Assembly (NCBI GenBank): GCA_041741095.1
Contig: JBGSKQ010000138.1
Location: 30,986 to 94,985, forward strand
Direction of reading: 5' to 3'
Length of the DNA stretch: 64,000 bases
Source of the DNA: UBA6168 sp041741095
GTDB lineage: Bacteria > Bacteroidota > Bacteroidia > Chitinophagales > Saprospiraceae
Shown here: positions 52,715 to 60,433 of the stretch, piece after piece
How the letters are laid out: each line of letters starts with the position of its first letter
Numbering within the stretch: position 1 is the first letter of the stretch
The notes under the pieces: generated by a model
What the model saw: only the letters and a program-made list of their open reading frames with translations
What the model was told of the DNA's origin: nothing
Database searches by the model: none
Position numbers and translations under genes: made by a program

Positions 52715-52750
52715 CCATTTGGTCATTAGTCATTGGGTCATTTGGGTCAC
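52715..52750. repeat. AATGACCA-word repeat, copy A4 (inverted)
   Basis: CATTTGGTCATTAGTCATTGG and GTCATTTGGGTCA words, in the opposite orientation to copy A5 at 52811; the pair flanks a terminator. Confidence 0.7.
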
Positions 52751-52761
52751 TGAAAATGTAA

Positions 52762-52794
52762 AAGCCACTGTCAGAAAAAATTTGACAGTGGCTT
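52762..52794. terminator. Terminator between queD and tRNA-Ser
   Basis: Perfect 12-base arms, AAGCCACTGTCA and TGACAGTGGCTT, with a 9-base A/T-rich loop. T runs follow on both strands, so it is bidirectional. Confidence 0.8.
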
Positions 52795-52810
52795 CTAAGT
52801 TTTTACGGCT

Positions 52811-52846
52811 CCAATGACCAATGGCCTCAATGACAAATGACCAATA
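52811..52846. repeat. AATGACCA-word repeat, copy A5
   Basis: CCAATGACCAATGGCCTCAA and TGACAAATGACCAATAAA words just after tRNA-Ser on the minus strand; inverted relative to 52715-52750. Confidence 0.7.
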
Positions 52847-52850
52847 AAAG

Positions 52851-52937
52851 CGGAGAGGGAGGGATTCGAACCCTCGGTACAGTTGCCCGTACAACGGTTT
52901 TCGAGACCGTCCCGATCGACCACTCCGGCACCTCTCC
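52851..52937 (-). tRNA. tRNA-Ser (anticodon CGA)
   Basis: 87 bases on the minus strand with the long variable arm of class II tRNAs. Acceptor GGAGAGG/CCTCTCC, anticodon stem ACGGT/ACCGT with loop CTCGAAA and anticodon CGA, T arm GAGGGTTCGAATCCCTC. Discriminator G; CCA not encoded. Confidence 0.93.
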
Positions 52938-52949
52938 TTTTGTAGCCGA

Positions 52950-52957
52950 CAAAGATA
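52950..52957 (-). promoter_or_regulatory. -7 promoter element of tRNA-Ser
   Basis: The minus strand reads TATCTTTG, a TAnnTTTG match 13 bases before the tRNA. Confidence 0.6.
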
Positions 52958-53193
52958 AGCGGGAATTGGGTAAAAAAGTTTCCAAAAGCCCATTGCTGCT
53001 GTTTTTTAATAAAAACTATTCAAAGGCTATACAGGCATCTTGCACCGGGTCATACAACCCCCTGTCGCTTAAGCAGCACTTTCTCCATTGATGCCTCGGC
53101 GGACATTTGCGGTTTAATTTTTTCCAGTAGGTACAAGACTTTCCGCAAAGTGGCGTTTCTTTGCACTCCTTTTGTAAAAGCGTGATTTTCAGC

Positions 53194-55797
53194 ATGAAAA
53201 ATAATTGCCAAGTAAATAACAACCCTTTGTTGAAGCAGATTACCCTTCATAGCGCACCCGTTGCGCTATTGATCCTTGCCATATTGCTGTCCGCTCCGCT
53301 ATTTGCCCAAACGACACTCGATACCCTTCCCGTTCTCGATTATTCCAAGGCAAAAGACTATGAAATCGGCGGTGTAAAAGTGACCGGGGCTGAATTTAGC
53401 GATCCCAGCGCCATCATTTCTATCGCAGGTTTCAGGGTGGGCGACCGCATTCGCATACCAGGCGGCGACATACCCCGTGCATTGAAGTCTTTATGGAAAT
53501 TGAGCCTTTTTACCGATGTGCAGATTTACAAGGAAAAAACCATCGGCGATGTGATATTTCTGGAAATAGCCGTACTGGAAAGGCCCCGTTTGACTACCCA
53601 CTCGTTTAAAGGTGTAAAAAAAGGCACACACGACGACCTGAACGAACAGGTGAACAAGTACCTTCTGAAAGGCGGCATCGTCACTGACGCCACCAAGGCG
53701 AATGCGGCTTTTTCCATTGAAAAATATTTTCAGGAAAAAGGCTACCTCGACGCCAACGTGAAAGTGGATGAGGTCAATGATACGACCCGCATCAACTCGG
53801 TAAAGCTCGTTTTCAATATCAACCGGGGTAAAAAGGTAAAAATCCAGGACATCGTTTTTACCGGAAACAAAGAAGTGAAGTCGGGCAAGCTGCGCAACAA
53901 AATGAAGGATACCCGCCGCAAGAAGCGCATTTTTGCTGGCTCAAAGCTCATACGCCCAGATTACGAAGAAGACAAGAAAAAGGTGATCGCATATTATAAT
54001 AAGATTGGATTCCGTGATGCCCTTATCAAAAGCGACAGCATTTGGCGGGAAAAGGATGGCGACGTGCAAATCCGCATCAACCTCTACGAAGGGAGCCGCT
54101 ATTTTTTCAGGAACATCGCCTGGAAAGGCAATTCCATCTACGACGACAAAACGCTGAGCAACGTCCTGGGCATCAAAAAAGGAGACGTTTATAACGGCGA
54201 ATTGCTGGAAACCCGCCTGCGTTTTAGCCAGGATGGGCGTGACGTCAGTTCGCTGTACATGGACAACGGTTACCTGTTTTTCAACGTAGAGCCGATTGAA
54301 ATTGCCGTCACCGAAGATTCCATAGACCTGGAGTTGCGCATTTTCGAAGGCCCGCAGGCCACTATTGACAAAGTGGTGATAAAAGGCAACGACCGTACCC
54401 ACGAGCACGTCATCCGCCGGGAACTCAGGACGGTGCCGGGCGAAAAATTCAGCCGCTCCGACATTATCCGTTCACAGCGGGAAATCATCAACCTCGGCTA
54501 TTTTAACCCAGAAAGTCTGGGCATCAATACCCCAGTGAACCCACAGCGTGGCACGGTGGACATTGAATATACGGTGGAAGAAAAACCTTCCGACCAATTG
54601 GAACTTTCAGCCGGTTGGGGCGGCCGTGGCCGTGGCGTGATCGGCACCCTGGGCGTGGCGTTCAACAACTTTTCCGCCCGCAATATCTTCAAAAAAGGCA
54701 CCTGGAGCCCGCTGCCACAGGGCGACGGCCAGCGCTTGTCCTTGCGGGCACAGACGAACGGGCGTTTTTACCAATCTTACAACATGTCTTTCACCGAGCC
54801 TTGGCTGGGTGGCAAAAAGCCCAATTCGCTCACGGTGGCAGGCTATGTTTCTATCTTGACCAATGGCTACGACAAGGACGACGACGCTTTCGGGCGTTTG
54901 ATAAATGGAGGCGTTACATTGAGCCTGGGTACTCGTTTGAAATTCCCTGACGATAACTTCATATCGTCCACGGCGCTCAACCTGCAAAATATTTCGCTGG
55001 ACAACTATTTCTTTGGCAGTGCCCTGTTCCGCACGGATAAAGGGGAAAACGTGAGGGAAGGTTCTTATCGGAACTTCAGCATCACGCAGACCATTGCCCG
55101 GACAACCATCAACAACCCCATTTTCCCACAAGAAGGATCCAGCATTTCGCTTTCGGCACAGTTGACCCCGCCTTATTCTCTGTTCAGCAACAAAAACTAC
55201 AGTGAACTGCCGCCCGAAGAGCGTTTTAGGTTTTTGGAATACCACAAATGGAAGGTGTCCGCTGAATGGTATCAGACCTTGGTGGGCAAATTGGTGGTGA
55301 AAGCGGCTGCCAAATTTGGCTTCATCGGTGCCTACAATAAAGATATTGGCATCACGCCGTTCGAACGATTCCAATTGGGCGGCGACGGCTTGAACAACCA
55401 GCAGTTTGGCTATTTCACCGGGACGGAAATCATTTCGTTGCGTGGTTACAACCCCAATGAAATTGAGAATAACCTGATCAATGAAAATATCTCCACCTCC
55501 GGCGTGACGGCGACCCCCTTGTATGAAAAAATAACGGTCGAACTTCGGTATCCAATTTCCCTAAATCCAAGCTCCACCATTTATGTGTTGGCCTTCGCCC
55601 AGGGTGGCAACGCCTGGAAAAAGTCTGGAGATTTCAATCCATTTGATTTGAAAAGATCAGTGGGCGCTGGTCTGCGGGTGTTCTTGCCTATGTTTGGGGT
55701 ACTCGGTTTCGACTATGGCATTGGATTCGACAAACCGGGCAACAAATTCTCGGATTTCGCCAGGTTCAATATCGTGTTGGGCTTTGAACCAGAGTAA
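53194..55797 (+). CDS. bamA: Outer-membrane assembly factor BamA (Omp85)
   Basis: 867 residues from the ATG at 53194, which begins the signal region ending LSAPLFAQ. Five POTRA domains at about 45-475 (YEIGGVKVTGAEFSD, VKIQDIVFTGNKEVKSG, YFFRNIAWKGNSIYDDKTL, ATIDKVVIKGNDRTHEHVI, then a last one), followed by the 16-strand barrel ending in VRFNIVLGFEPE-like sequence (FARFNIVLGFEPE). It inserts beta-barrel proteins into the outer membrane. It ends right before a strong bidirectional terminator. Confidence 0.95.
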   Translation: MKNNCQVNNNPLLKQITLHSAPVALLILAILLSAPLFAQTTLDTLPVLDYSKAKDYEIGGVKVTGAEFSDPSAIISIAGFRVGDRIRIPGGDIPRALKSLWKLSLFTDVQIYKEKTIGDVIFLEIAVLERPRLTTHSFKGVKKGTHDDLNEQVNKYLLKGGIVTDATKANAAFSIEKYFQEKGYLDANVKVDEVNDTTRINSVKLVFNINRGKKVKIQDIVFTGNKEVKSGKLRNKMKDTRRKKRIFAGSKLIRPDYEEDKKKVIAYYNKIGFRDALIKSDSIWREKDGDVQIRINLYEGSRYFFRNIAWKGNSIYDDKTLSNVLGIKKGDVYNGELLETRLRFSQDGRDVSSLYMDNGYLFFNVEPIEIAVTEDSIDLELRIFEGPQATIDKVVIKGNDRTHEHVIRRELRTVPGEKFSRSDIIRSQREIINLGYFNPESLGINTPVNPQRGTVDIEYTVEEKPSDQLELSAGWGGRGRGVIGTLGVAFNNFSARNIFKKGTWSPLPQGDGQRLSLRAQTNGRFYQSYNMSFTEPWLGGKKPNSLTVAGYVSILTNGYDKDDDAFGRLINGGVTLSLGTRLKFPDDNFISSTALNLQNISLDNYFFGSALFRTDKGENVREGSYRNFSITQTIARTTINNPIFPQEGSSISLSAQLTPPYSLFSNKNYSELPPEERFRFLEYHKWKVSAEWYQTLVGKLVVKAAAKFGFIGAYNKDIGITPFERFQLGGDGLNNQQFGYFTGTEIISLRGYNPNEIENNLINENISTSGVTATPLYEKITVELRYPISLNPSSTIYVLAFAQGGNAWKKSGDFNPFDLKRSVGAGLRVFLPMFGVLGFDYGIGFDKPGNKFSDFARFNIVLGFEPE

Positions 55798-55802
55798 AAA
55801 AC

Positions 55803-55841
55803 AAAAAGGGCCGAGCAGTTTCAAACTGCTCGGCCCTTTTT
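55803..55841. terminator. Bidirectional terminator between bamA and apaG
   Basis: Two perfect 19-base complementary arms (55803-55821 and 55823-55841; centre GGGCCGAGCAG) with A and T tracts, serving bamA (+) and apaG (-). Confidence 0.9.
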
Positions 55842-55864
55842 GTTTTATATAAATTAACCGTTAA

Positions 55865-56251
55865 TTAGTTCAATTTAAACGGGGGCACCAACCTGAATTC
55901 CGGCACAGTTACCCTAAACTGGTTTTCGTCCATTAGCCGCTGCATGAGAAAGGTTCCGTACATTTTCCCAATATCTGTCATCATAGGGCACCAAGAAGTA
56001 TATTGATGGCTTTCGCCCGGTGCCAGCACAGGCTGCAAGCCTACAACCCCCTCGCCTTCTACTTCCCTTTGTATCCCGTTCGACTCTACAATGAACCAAT
56101 GACGGCGCCTCAATTGCACAGTATGCTCCCCTTTATTTTCAATGGTAATGCGATAAGCGTGTACATAGCGGTGTTGCATGGGAATGGATTCGTGTGGCAA
56201 GTAAAAAGGCTCCACGCTGATGCTGATGCCATGAGTAGTAAGGGTTTCCAT
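55865..56251 (-). CDS. apaG: ApaG/DUF525 family protein
   Basis: 128 residues. FN3-like ApaG fold with ISISVEPFYLPHES, YRITIENKGEHTVQLRRRHW, the GxGxxG-like EGEGVVGLQPVLAPGESHQYTSW and a final YGTFLM segment. ApaG is a conserved small domain of unclear function, linked with diadenosine tetraphosphate or polysaccharide metabolism in other bacteria. It shares a terminator with bamA and precedes gmk on the same strand after a repeat. Confidence 0.92.
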   Translation of the reverse strand: METLTTHGISISVEPFYLPHESIPMQHRYVHAYRITIENKGEHTVQLRRRHWFIVESNGIQREVEGEGVVGLQPVLAPGESHQYTSWCPMMTDIGKMYGTFLMQRLMDENQFRVTVPEFRLVPPFKLN

Positions 56252-56300
56252 GTTAGTTCATTGTTTCATTGAAACGTTGCTTTATGATTTCATGGTTGAA
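56252..56300. repeat. TTTCATTG-word repeat after gmk
   Basis: TTAGTTCATTGTTTCATTG, GCTTTATGATTTCATGG words, of the family at 24620 and 45504; between gmk and apaG on the minus strand. Confidence 0.55.
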
Positions 56301-56322
56301 TGATCCAAAGATTTGTACCCCT

Positions 56323-56889
56323 TCAATCGTTCAGCCAATCGGCAACTATTTCTTCTGCTTCTTTCAACGCAATTTCAAGCGTATCGTTTACCAGCACAAT
56401 ATCGAAATATTTTTCAAATGCGAGTTCTTCGGTGGCCTTCGTTATCCTTTTGCGAAAGCTTTCCTCATTTTCGGAGCGGCGTTGGAGCAGCCTATTTACC
56501 AGCACTTCTTTGGATGGGGGTTTAATAAAAACAGTGAGCGTAACTTTTGGGAAGGCTTTTTTCAGATTGAGCGCCCCTTTTACATCAATATCAAAAATGA
56601 CGCATTTGCCCAAGTCCCATAGCCGTCGTACTTCGCTTTTCAGGGTGCCGTAAAATTGGTTTTCGTACACTTCCTGCCACTCCAAAAAAGCATCTTCGGC
56701 AATGAGCTGCTTAAATTTTTCTACATTGATATAATAGTAGTCCACACCTTCCTCTTCGTTTTTGCGCTTCTCGCGGGTAGTGGCCGATACCGAGAAGGCC
56801 AGCCGCCCCTTGTATTTTTCCAAAATGTGGTGGACAATGGTGGTTTTTCCTGCGCCCGATGGGGCTGTTACTACGATGAGTTTCGACAT
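56323..56889 (-). CDS. gmk: Guanylate kinase
   Basis: 188 residues. Walker A VTAPSGAGKTTIVHHIL at the N-terminus, the GMP-binding SVSATTREKRKNEEEGVDYYY segment and the CVIFDIDVKGALNLKKAF Walker B region. It converts GMP to GDP with ATP. It follows yicC on the same strand as in most bacteria. Confidence 0.95.
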   Translation of the reverse strand: MSKLIVVTAPSGAGKTTIVHHILEKYKGRLAFSVSATTREKRKNEEEGVDYYYINVEKFKQLIAEDAFLEWQEVYENQFYGTLKSEVRRLWDLGKCVIFDIDVKGALNLKKAFPKVTLTVFIKPPSKEVLVNRLLQRRSENEESFRKRITKATEELAFEKYFDIVLVNDTLEIALKEAEEIVADWLND

Positions 56890-57020
56890 AAGTAAATAAC
56901 CCTTTCTCTATCAGTAGTTTTACGTTATTGAGCCAAAAATTGCTGCGATAAAAATTTTGCCAAAATTTGATTCCGCTCTTATTTCTCTCACTCCTCTCAT
57001 TCCTCTCATTCATCTAAGTA

Positions 57021-57896
57021 TCAAACCGAATTGGCCACTTGCTCCTTTATCTTTTCCAGGTCATCTTTCATGCTCACTACGAAGCGTTGGATGTCGGCGG
57101 AATAAGCCTTTGCACCGAGCGTGTTGATTTCCCGGCCCATTTCCTGGCTGATGAAACTGAGGGTGCGGCCTTTCGACACTACATCCGTGTCCAATTGTTC
57201 AAGGAAAAAATTGCAGTGCTGCTCCAGTCGTACTTTTTCCTCAGTGATGTCTATCTTTTCAAGGTAAAACAAGACCTCCTGCTCGAAACGGTTTTCGTCA
57301 ATATTTTCCTTGCTCATAAACTCTTCCAGGTTTTGGCGGAGGCGGTTGCGCAGCAAGGTTACCCTGCCTTCCTCAAAAGGATTGATTTGCTTGAGGGTTT
57401 CCAGGATGGTGCGTACCCGCAGCCGCAGGTCGTCTTCCATGGCGGCACCTTCCGTGCGGCGGAAATTGTCGAAATCGGCAAATGCCTCTGCCAGGGTTTT
57501 TTCGATGACGCCCCATTCCCTTTCGTCAATGTTGCCTTCCTCTGTGACGACGACGTTGGGTATCCTTAAAATAGCGGCCATCAGTCCGTCGGTTGTGGCA
57601 CCAAGTTCTTCGGAAAGAGCCGAAAGTTCCTTGTAGTACCTTTTGAACAAGGGAGCGTTCAACCCAAAATTTTCATCGCCATACAAGGATTTTACCTCCA
57701 CGGTCAGATCAATTTTGCCCCGCTCCACCCGTTCGGTGATAAAACGGCGGAACAAATGTTCTTTTTCTTTAAAACTGGAAGGAGTCTTTAAGCGGATGTC
57801 GGTAAACTTGCTGTTGAGGGAACGCAATTCGACGGAGATGGACTTGGTATCGTAGGTATTGGTGGAGCGGCCATAGCCGGTCATTGATAAAAGCAT
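57021..57896 (-). CDS. yicC: YicC family endoribonuclease
   Basis: 291 residues. YicC signatures: MTGYGRS at the start, SVELRSLNSKFTDIRLK, and the C-terminal DUF1732 part with RLEQHCNFFLEQL, SFISQEMGREINTLGAKA. YicC is a ring-shaped endoribonuclease active on some small RNAs. The yicC-gmk pair is conserved. Promoter at 57978. Confidence 0.93.
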   Translation of the reverse strand: MLLSMTGYGRSTNTYDTKSISVELRSLNSKFTDIRLKTPSSFKEKEHLFRRFITERVERGKIDLTVEVKSLYGDENFGLNAPLFKRYYKELSALSEELGATTDGLMAAILRIPNVVVTEEGNIDEREWGVIEKTLAEAFADFDNFRRTEGAAMEDDLRLRVRTILETLKQINPFEEGRVTLLRNRLRQNLEEFMSKENIDENRFEQEVLFYLEKIDITEEKVRLEQHCNFFLEQLDTDVVSKGRTLSFISQEMGREINTLGAKAYSADIQRFVVSMKDDLEKIKEQVANSV

Positions 57897-58251
57897 AAGT
57901 GGAATATTTTACCGGGCGATTGTTATGGAGCTGCACGGAAATGCCCCTTGGGTGTTTTGCTTTTTTAGTAGGGTGGGCAAAGATAGGCAACGCTTCTATA
58001 AATTAGAATGAAAGCTAAAGTTTGGGAAATTTGTTTGCGCTTGCTCCAAAAGATGGCGGGAATAGGGCAAAACGGCCATCGAAGTGGTACAAGCACAGCG
58101 CTCCAATTCATAACCCCCTGATAATTAGCGAGAAATTTGTAGAAATAAAGTTGTTTTTAATTTCCGCAAACAGAAAAAAATACGAAATTTGCCACTCGTT
58201 TTGCATAACCCGGATATTTTTTCATAACTCATTCTAAACCAATTAAATAAG
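57897..58251. other. 355-base divergent intergenic region (yicC / HU)
   Basis: It carries the yicC promoter at 57978-57985 and AT-rich DNA in front of the HU gene. No gene or clear hairpin is seen. Confidence 0.6.
57978..57985 (-). promoter_or_regulatory. -7 promoter element of yicC-gmk
   Basis: The minus strand reads TATCTTTG, a TAnnTTTG match about 80 bases before yicC. Confidence 0.55.
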
Positions 58252-58563
58252 ATGAGAAAAGCTGATTTAGTAACAGCAATTTCAGAAAAAACCGGCGTCC
58301 CAAAGGTTGACGTCCTAGTTACGCTGGAAGAGTTCTTCAAGTCCGTAAAAGGCTCGTTGTCCGCTGGCGAAAATGTGTACATTCGGGGATTTGGCAGTTT
58401 CATCATCAAAAAGAGAAAAAAGAAGGTGGGCCGCCATATTAAAAGAAATGTATCCATTGAAATACCGGAACATTTCATCCCTGCTTTCAAGCCTGCAAAG
58501 GTATTCCTGGAGCATGTCAAGGACAATGTGGACCACATGCCAGCCGATGAAAGCGATGACTAA
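58252..58563 (+). CDS. HU/IHF-family DNA-binding protein
   Basis: 103 residues. The HU fold is complete: MRKADLVTAISEKTGVPKVDVLVTLEEFFKSVK-type helices, NVYIRGFGSFIIKKRKKKVGRHI in the beta arm and EIPEHFIPAFKPAK at the saddle. It bends and compacts DNA. The long A/K-rich C-terminal tail is somewhat longer than in E. coli HU. Probably cotranscribed with the TPR gene that follows. Confidence 0.93.
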   Translation: MRKADLVTAISEKTGVPKVDVLVTLEEFFKSVKGSLSAGENVYIRGFGSFIIKKRKKKVGRHIKRNVSIEIPEHFIPAFKPAKVFLEHVKDNVDHMPADESDD

Positions 58564-58611
58564 ACATGGCCAGCCAATGGAAAGCGGCCGGAATGACCAA
58601 TGCAGCCAGCA

Positions 58612-59403
58612 ATGAACAAAGCACAATGGATAAGCATCTTGTCGGCAGCAGCTTTGTTCGCAATGCTTTATTTTGGTTTTAGCACCACAGCAGGTAAGCA
58701 CAAAGACATTGAAAAACAAAGGGCTTTAGCGGCAGTCAGCACTGATATCAACGCTTTGTTGACAGATGCAAAAAAAGGCATGTCGGCTCAGCAATCGGCG
58801 TCAGTGATGGCGCTCGAATCGGAATTGAACAGTGCCGGCCCCGATTCTGCAAAGGCAGGTATCTACAAGCAACTTTCCAGTCTTTGGTACAGTTTTGATA
58901 GGCCGGGCATTGCTGGCTTTTATGCTGAAAAAACAGCGGAACTGGCGGGCGGCGAAGAGGCTTGGTCCATTGCTGGCACTACCTATTCCATTTGCTTGCA
59001 AACAGTACAGGAGGAAAAGGTTAAGCACTTTTGCGCTGAAAAAGCCGTACAGTGTTTGGAAAATGCCGCCTCCATTAACCCCGACAACCCGCAGCACAAG
59101 ATAAATTTGGCTTTGGTGTATGCCGAAGATCCTCCCAAGGACAATCCCATGAAGGGAATCTTGATGTTGATAGATCTAAATAAACAGTACCCGGAAAATG
59201 TTCCGCTACTGACCCAACTGGGAAGGCTGGCCATCAAAACTGGCCAGTTCGACAAGGCGGTGCAGCGTTTGGAGAAGGCCATTTCCTTGGAACCTGAAAA
59301 TCCAACTGCCAACTGCCTGATAATCAAAGCCTACGAGGGAATTGGGAACGAATCAAAAGCGGCAGAATACAGGCCGAAGTGTGATAATTTGTCAAACCGT
59401 TGA
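58612..59403 (+). CDS. TPR-repeat membrane-anchored or exported protein
   Basis: 263 residues from the ATG at 58612. N-terminal hydrophobic segment at about 5-22 (WISILSAAALFAMLYFGFS), then helical sequence with TPRs in the C-terminal half (PHQHKINLALVYAE-like and TGQFDKAVQRLEKAISLEPENP). It lies 48 bases after the HU gene and 77 before the 31-residue gene on the same strand. The HU / TPR / small basic protein / RNase E/G order is a common Bacteroidota arrangement. Function is unknown. Confidence 0.8.
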   Translation: MNKAQWISILSAAALFAMLYFGFSTTAGKHKDIEKQRALAAVSTDINALLTDAKKGMSAQQSASVMALESELNSAGPDSAKAGIYKQLSSLWYSFDRPGIAGFYAEKTAELAGGEEAWSIAGTTYSICLQTVQEEKVKHFCAEKAVQCLENAASINPDNPQHKINLALVYAEDPPKDNPMKGILMLIDLNKQYPENVPLLTQLGRLAIKTGQFDKAVQRLEKAISLEPENPTANCLIIKAYEGIGNESKAAEYRPKCDNLSNR

Positions 59404-59480
59404 ATCGTTTTTGGAAGCGGCTTCTGAGCTTGCAAAATGGTCCGACAGCATTTTTTTAAACATTAAAAGGATTAACAGAT

Positions 59481-59576
59481 ATGCCTTGTGGTAAAAAGCG
59501 TAAGCGTCATAAAATTGCGACCCATAAACGCAAGAAAAGACTGCGTAAGAACCGTCATAAGAAAAAGAACCGTTAG
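59481..59576 (+). CDS. 31-residue COX24/AURKAIP1 (mS38-like) domain protein
   Basis: Sequence MPCGKKRKRHKIATHKRKKRLRKNRHKK-type, 31 residues, nearly all Lys, Arg and His. The KRKRHKIATHKRKKRLRKNRHKK pattern is the AURKAIP1/COX24 domain, found in mitochondrial ribosomal protein mS38 and in short Bacteroidota proteins, so a small-subunit ribosomal protein is the likely role. It is missed by most gene callers because of its length. A hairpin follows 15 bases after the stop. Confidence 0.88.
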   Translation: MPCGKKRKRHKIATHKRKKRLRKNRHKKKNR

Positions 59577-59591
59577 GTTTGATTGATATTG

Positions 59592-59632
59592 GGCATTGGC
59601 GGCCAACTTTTTAAAGCTTGGTCGCCAATGCC
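59592..59632 (+). terminator. Hairpin after the 31-residue gene
   Basis: GGCATTGGCGGCCAA pairs with TTGGTCGCCAATGCC over 15 bases with one wobble and an 11-base loop. The T run after it is weak, so it may be a terminator or an RNA-stabilising stem. Confidence 0.65.
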
Positions 59633-60433
59633 TTCATCAATAGTTTTCAACCAAATTTTGAACAGGTGAACAAGAATGCCTGTCCGAAGACATAGGAGCG
59701 ATAAGTTGATTTCCCATTTGTGAGGAAAGAAGAAAAAAGGAACCTGCCTGTCGGCAGCTTGAAAGGTATGAAGGAAAAAGAGCCTGGGCATTTGGCCTGT
59801 TGAGGGTCGAAGCCAGTACTGAAAGTTTACCCATTGCACTTTAAACAAGCGGAATACCGACCAAACTTTTGCTTTCACCTTTTTACTTTTTTTGCTTCAA
59901 AAAAGCACCTGTCAAAGGCTTCCCGATTTTGCCAAAAAAGAAATACCAGGGGAAAATTGACTTAAGATTTTACAAAATCCCGCAAAAACCGAGGCGGGAC
60001 CGAAGCCCCATCAACTGCGAATTTTAACCCGGACAATTTCATGTAACTGTAGAAGGGCAAAACGAAATTTCATCCATTTTGAGAAAATACCCCTACAGTT
60101 TAAAAAAAATCCCGGATATTCCTTGTTCCGGTGCTTTTGTGATATAGGTCGGGTTATCAGTCTTAAAGCTCCTTTCAAATCTTCCTTCCTGCATTTCCGT
60201 CCATTTGGGTTTCATTTGGTTGAGACAGTATTTGTCCATCTGTTTTTGCCGACGATGTGGAAATATTGGGCTGGTGCGGATAGCAGTTCCAATCAGAAAG
60301 GCCACATCTTTATCAGCTTAAGTAAAGGTTTTAAAAGGCAGGGCTTGCCCTATCTTGCAGCATTTAGCCTGTAGCCAACTTTTTACTGTTTTTTTGGGTG
60401 GACATTCTTTTGGCGTTATTAAAACCCAACATC
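59633..60433. other. Long region before the RNase E/G gene
   Basis: Roughly 800 bases with no supported gene. It contains the palindromic word TGCCTGTCGGCAG near 59744-59758 (also inside the 38149 element), and a small TCCCGC/GCGGGA inverted repeat near 59978-59999. RNase E-type genes are often autoregulated through a long leader, so it may be a 5' UTR. Confidence 0.5.

Noticed and set aside
59573..59878. 101-codon minus-strand frame downstream of the 31-residue gene
   Set aside because: It overlaps a hairpin and a palindromic repeat and its translation looks random.
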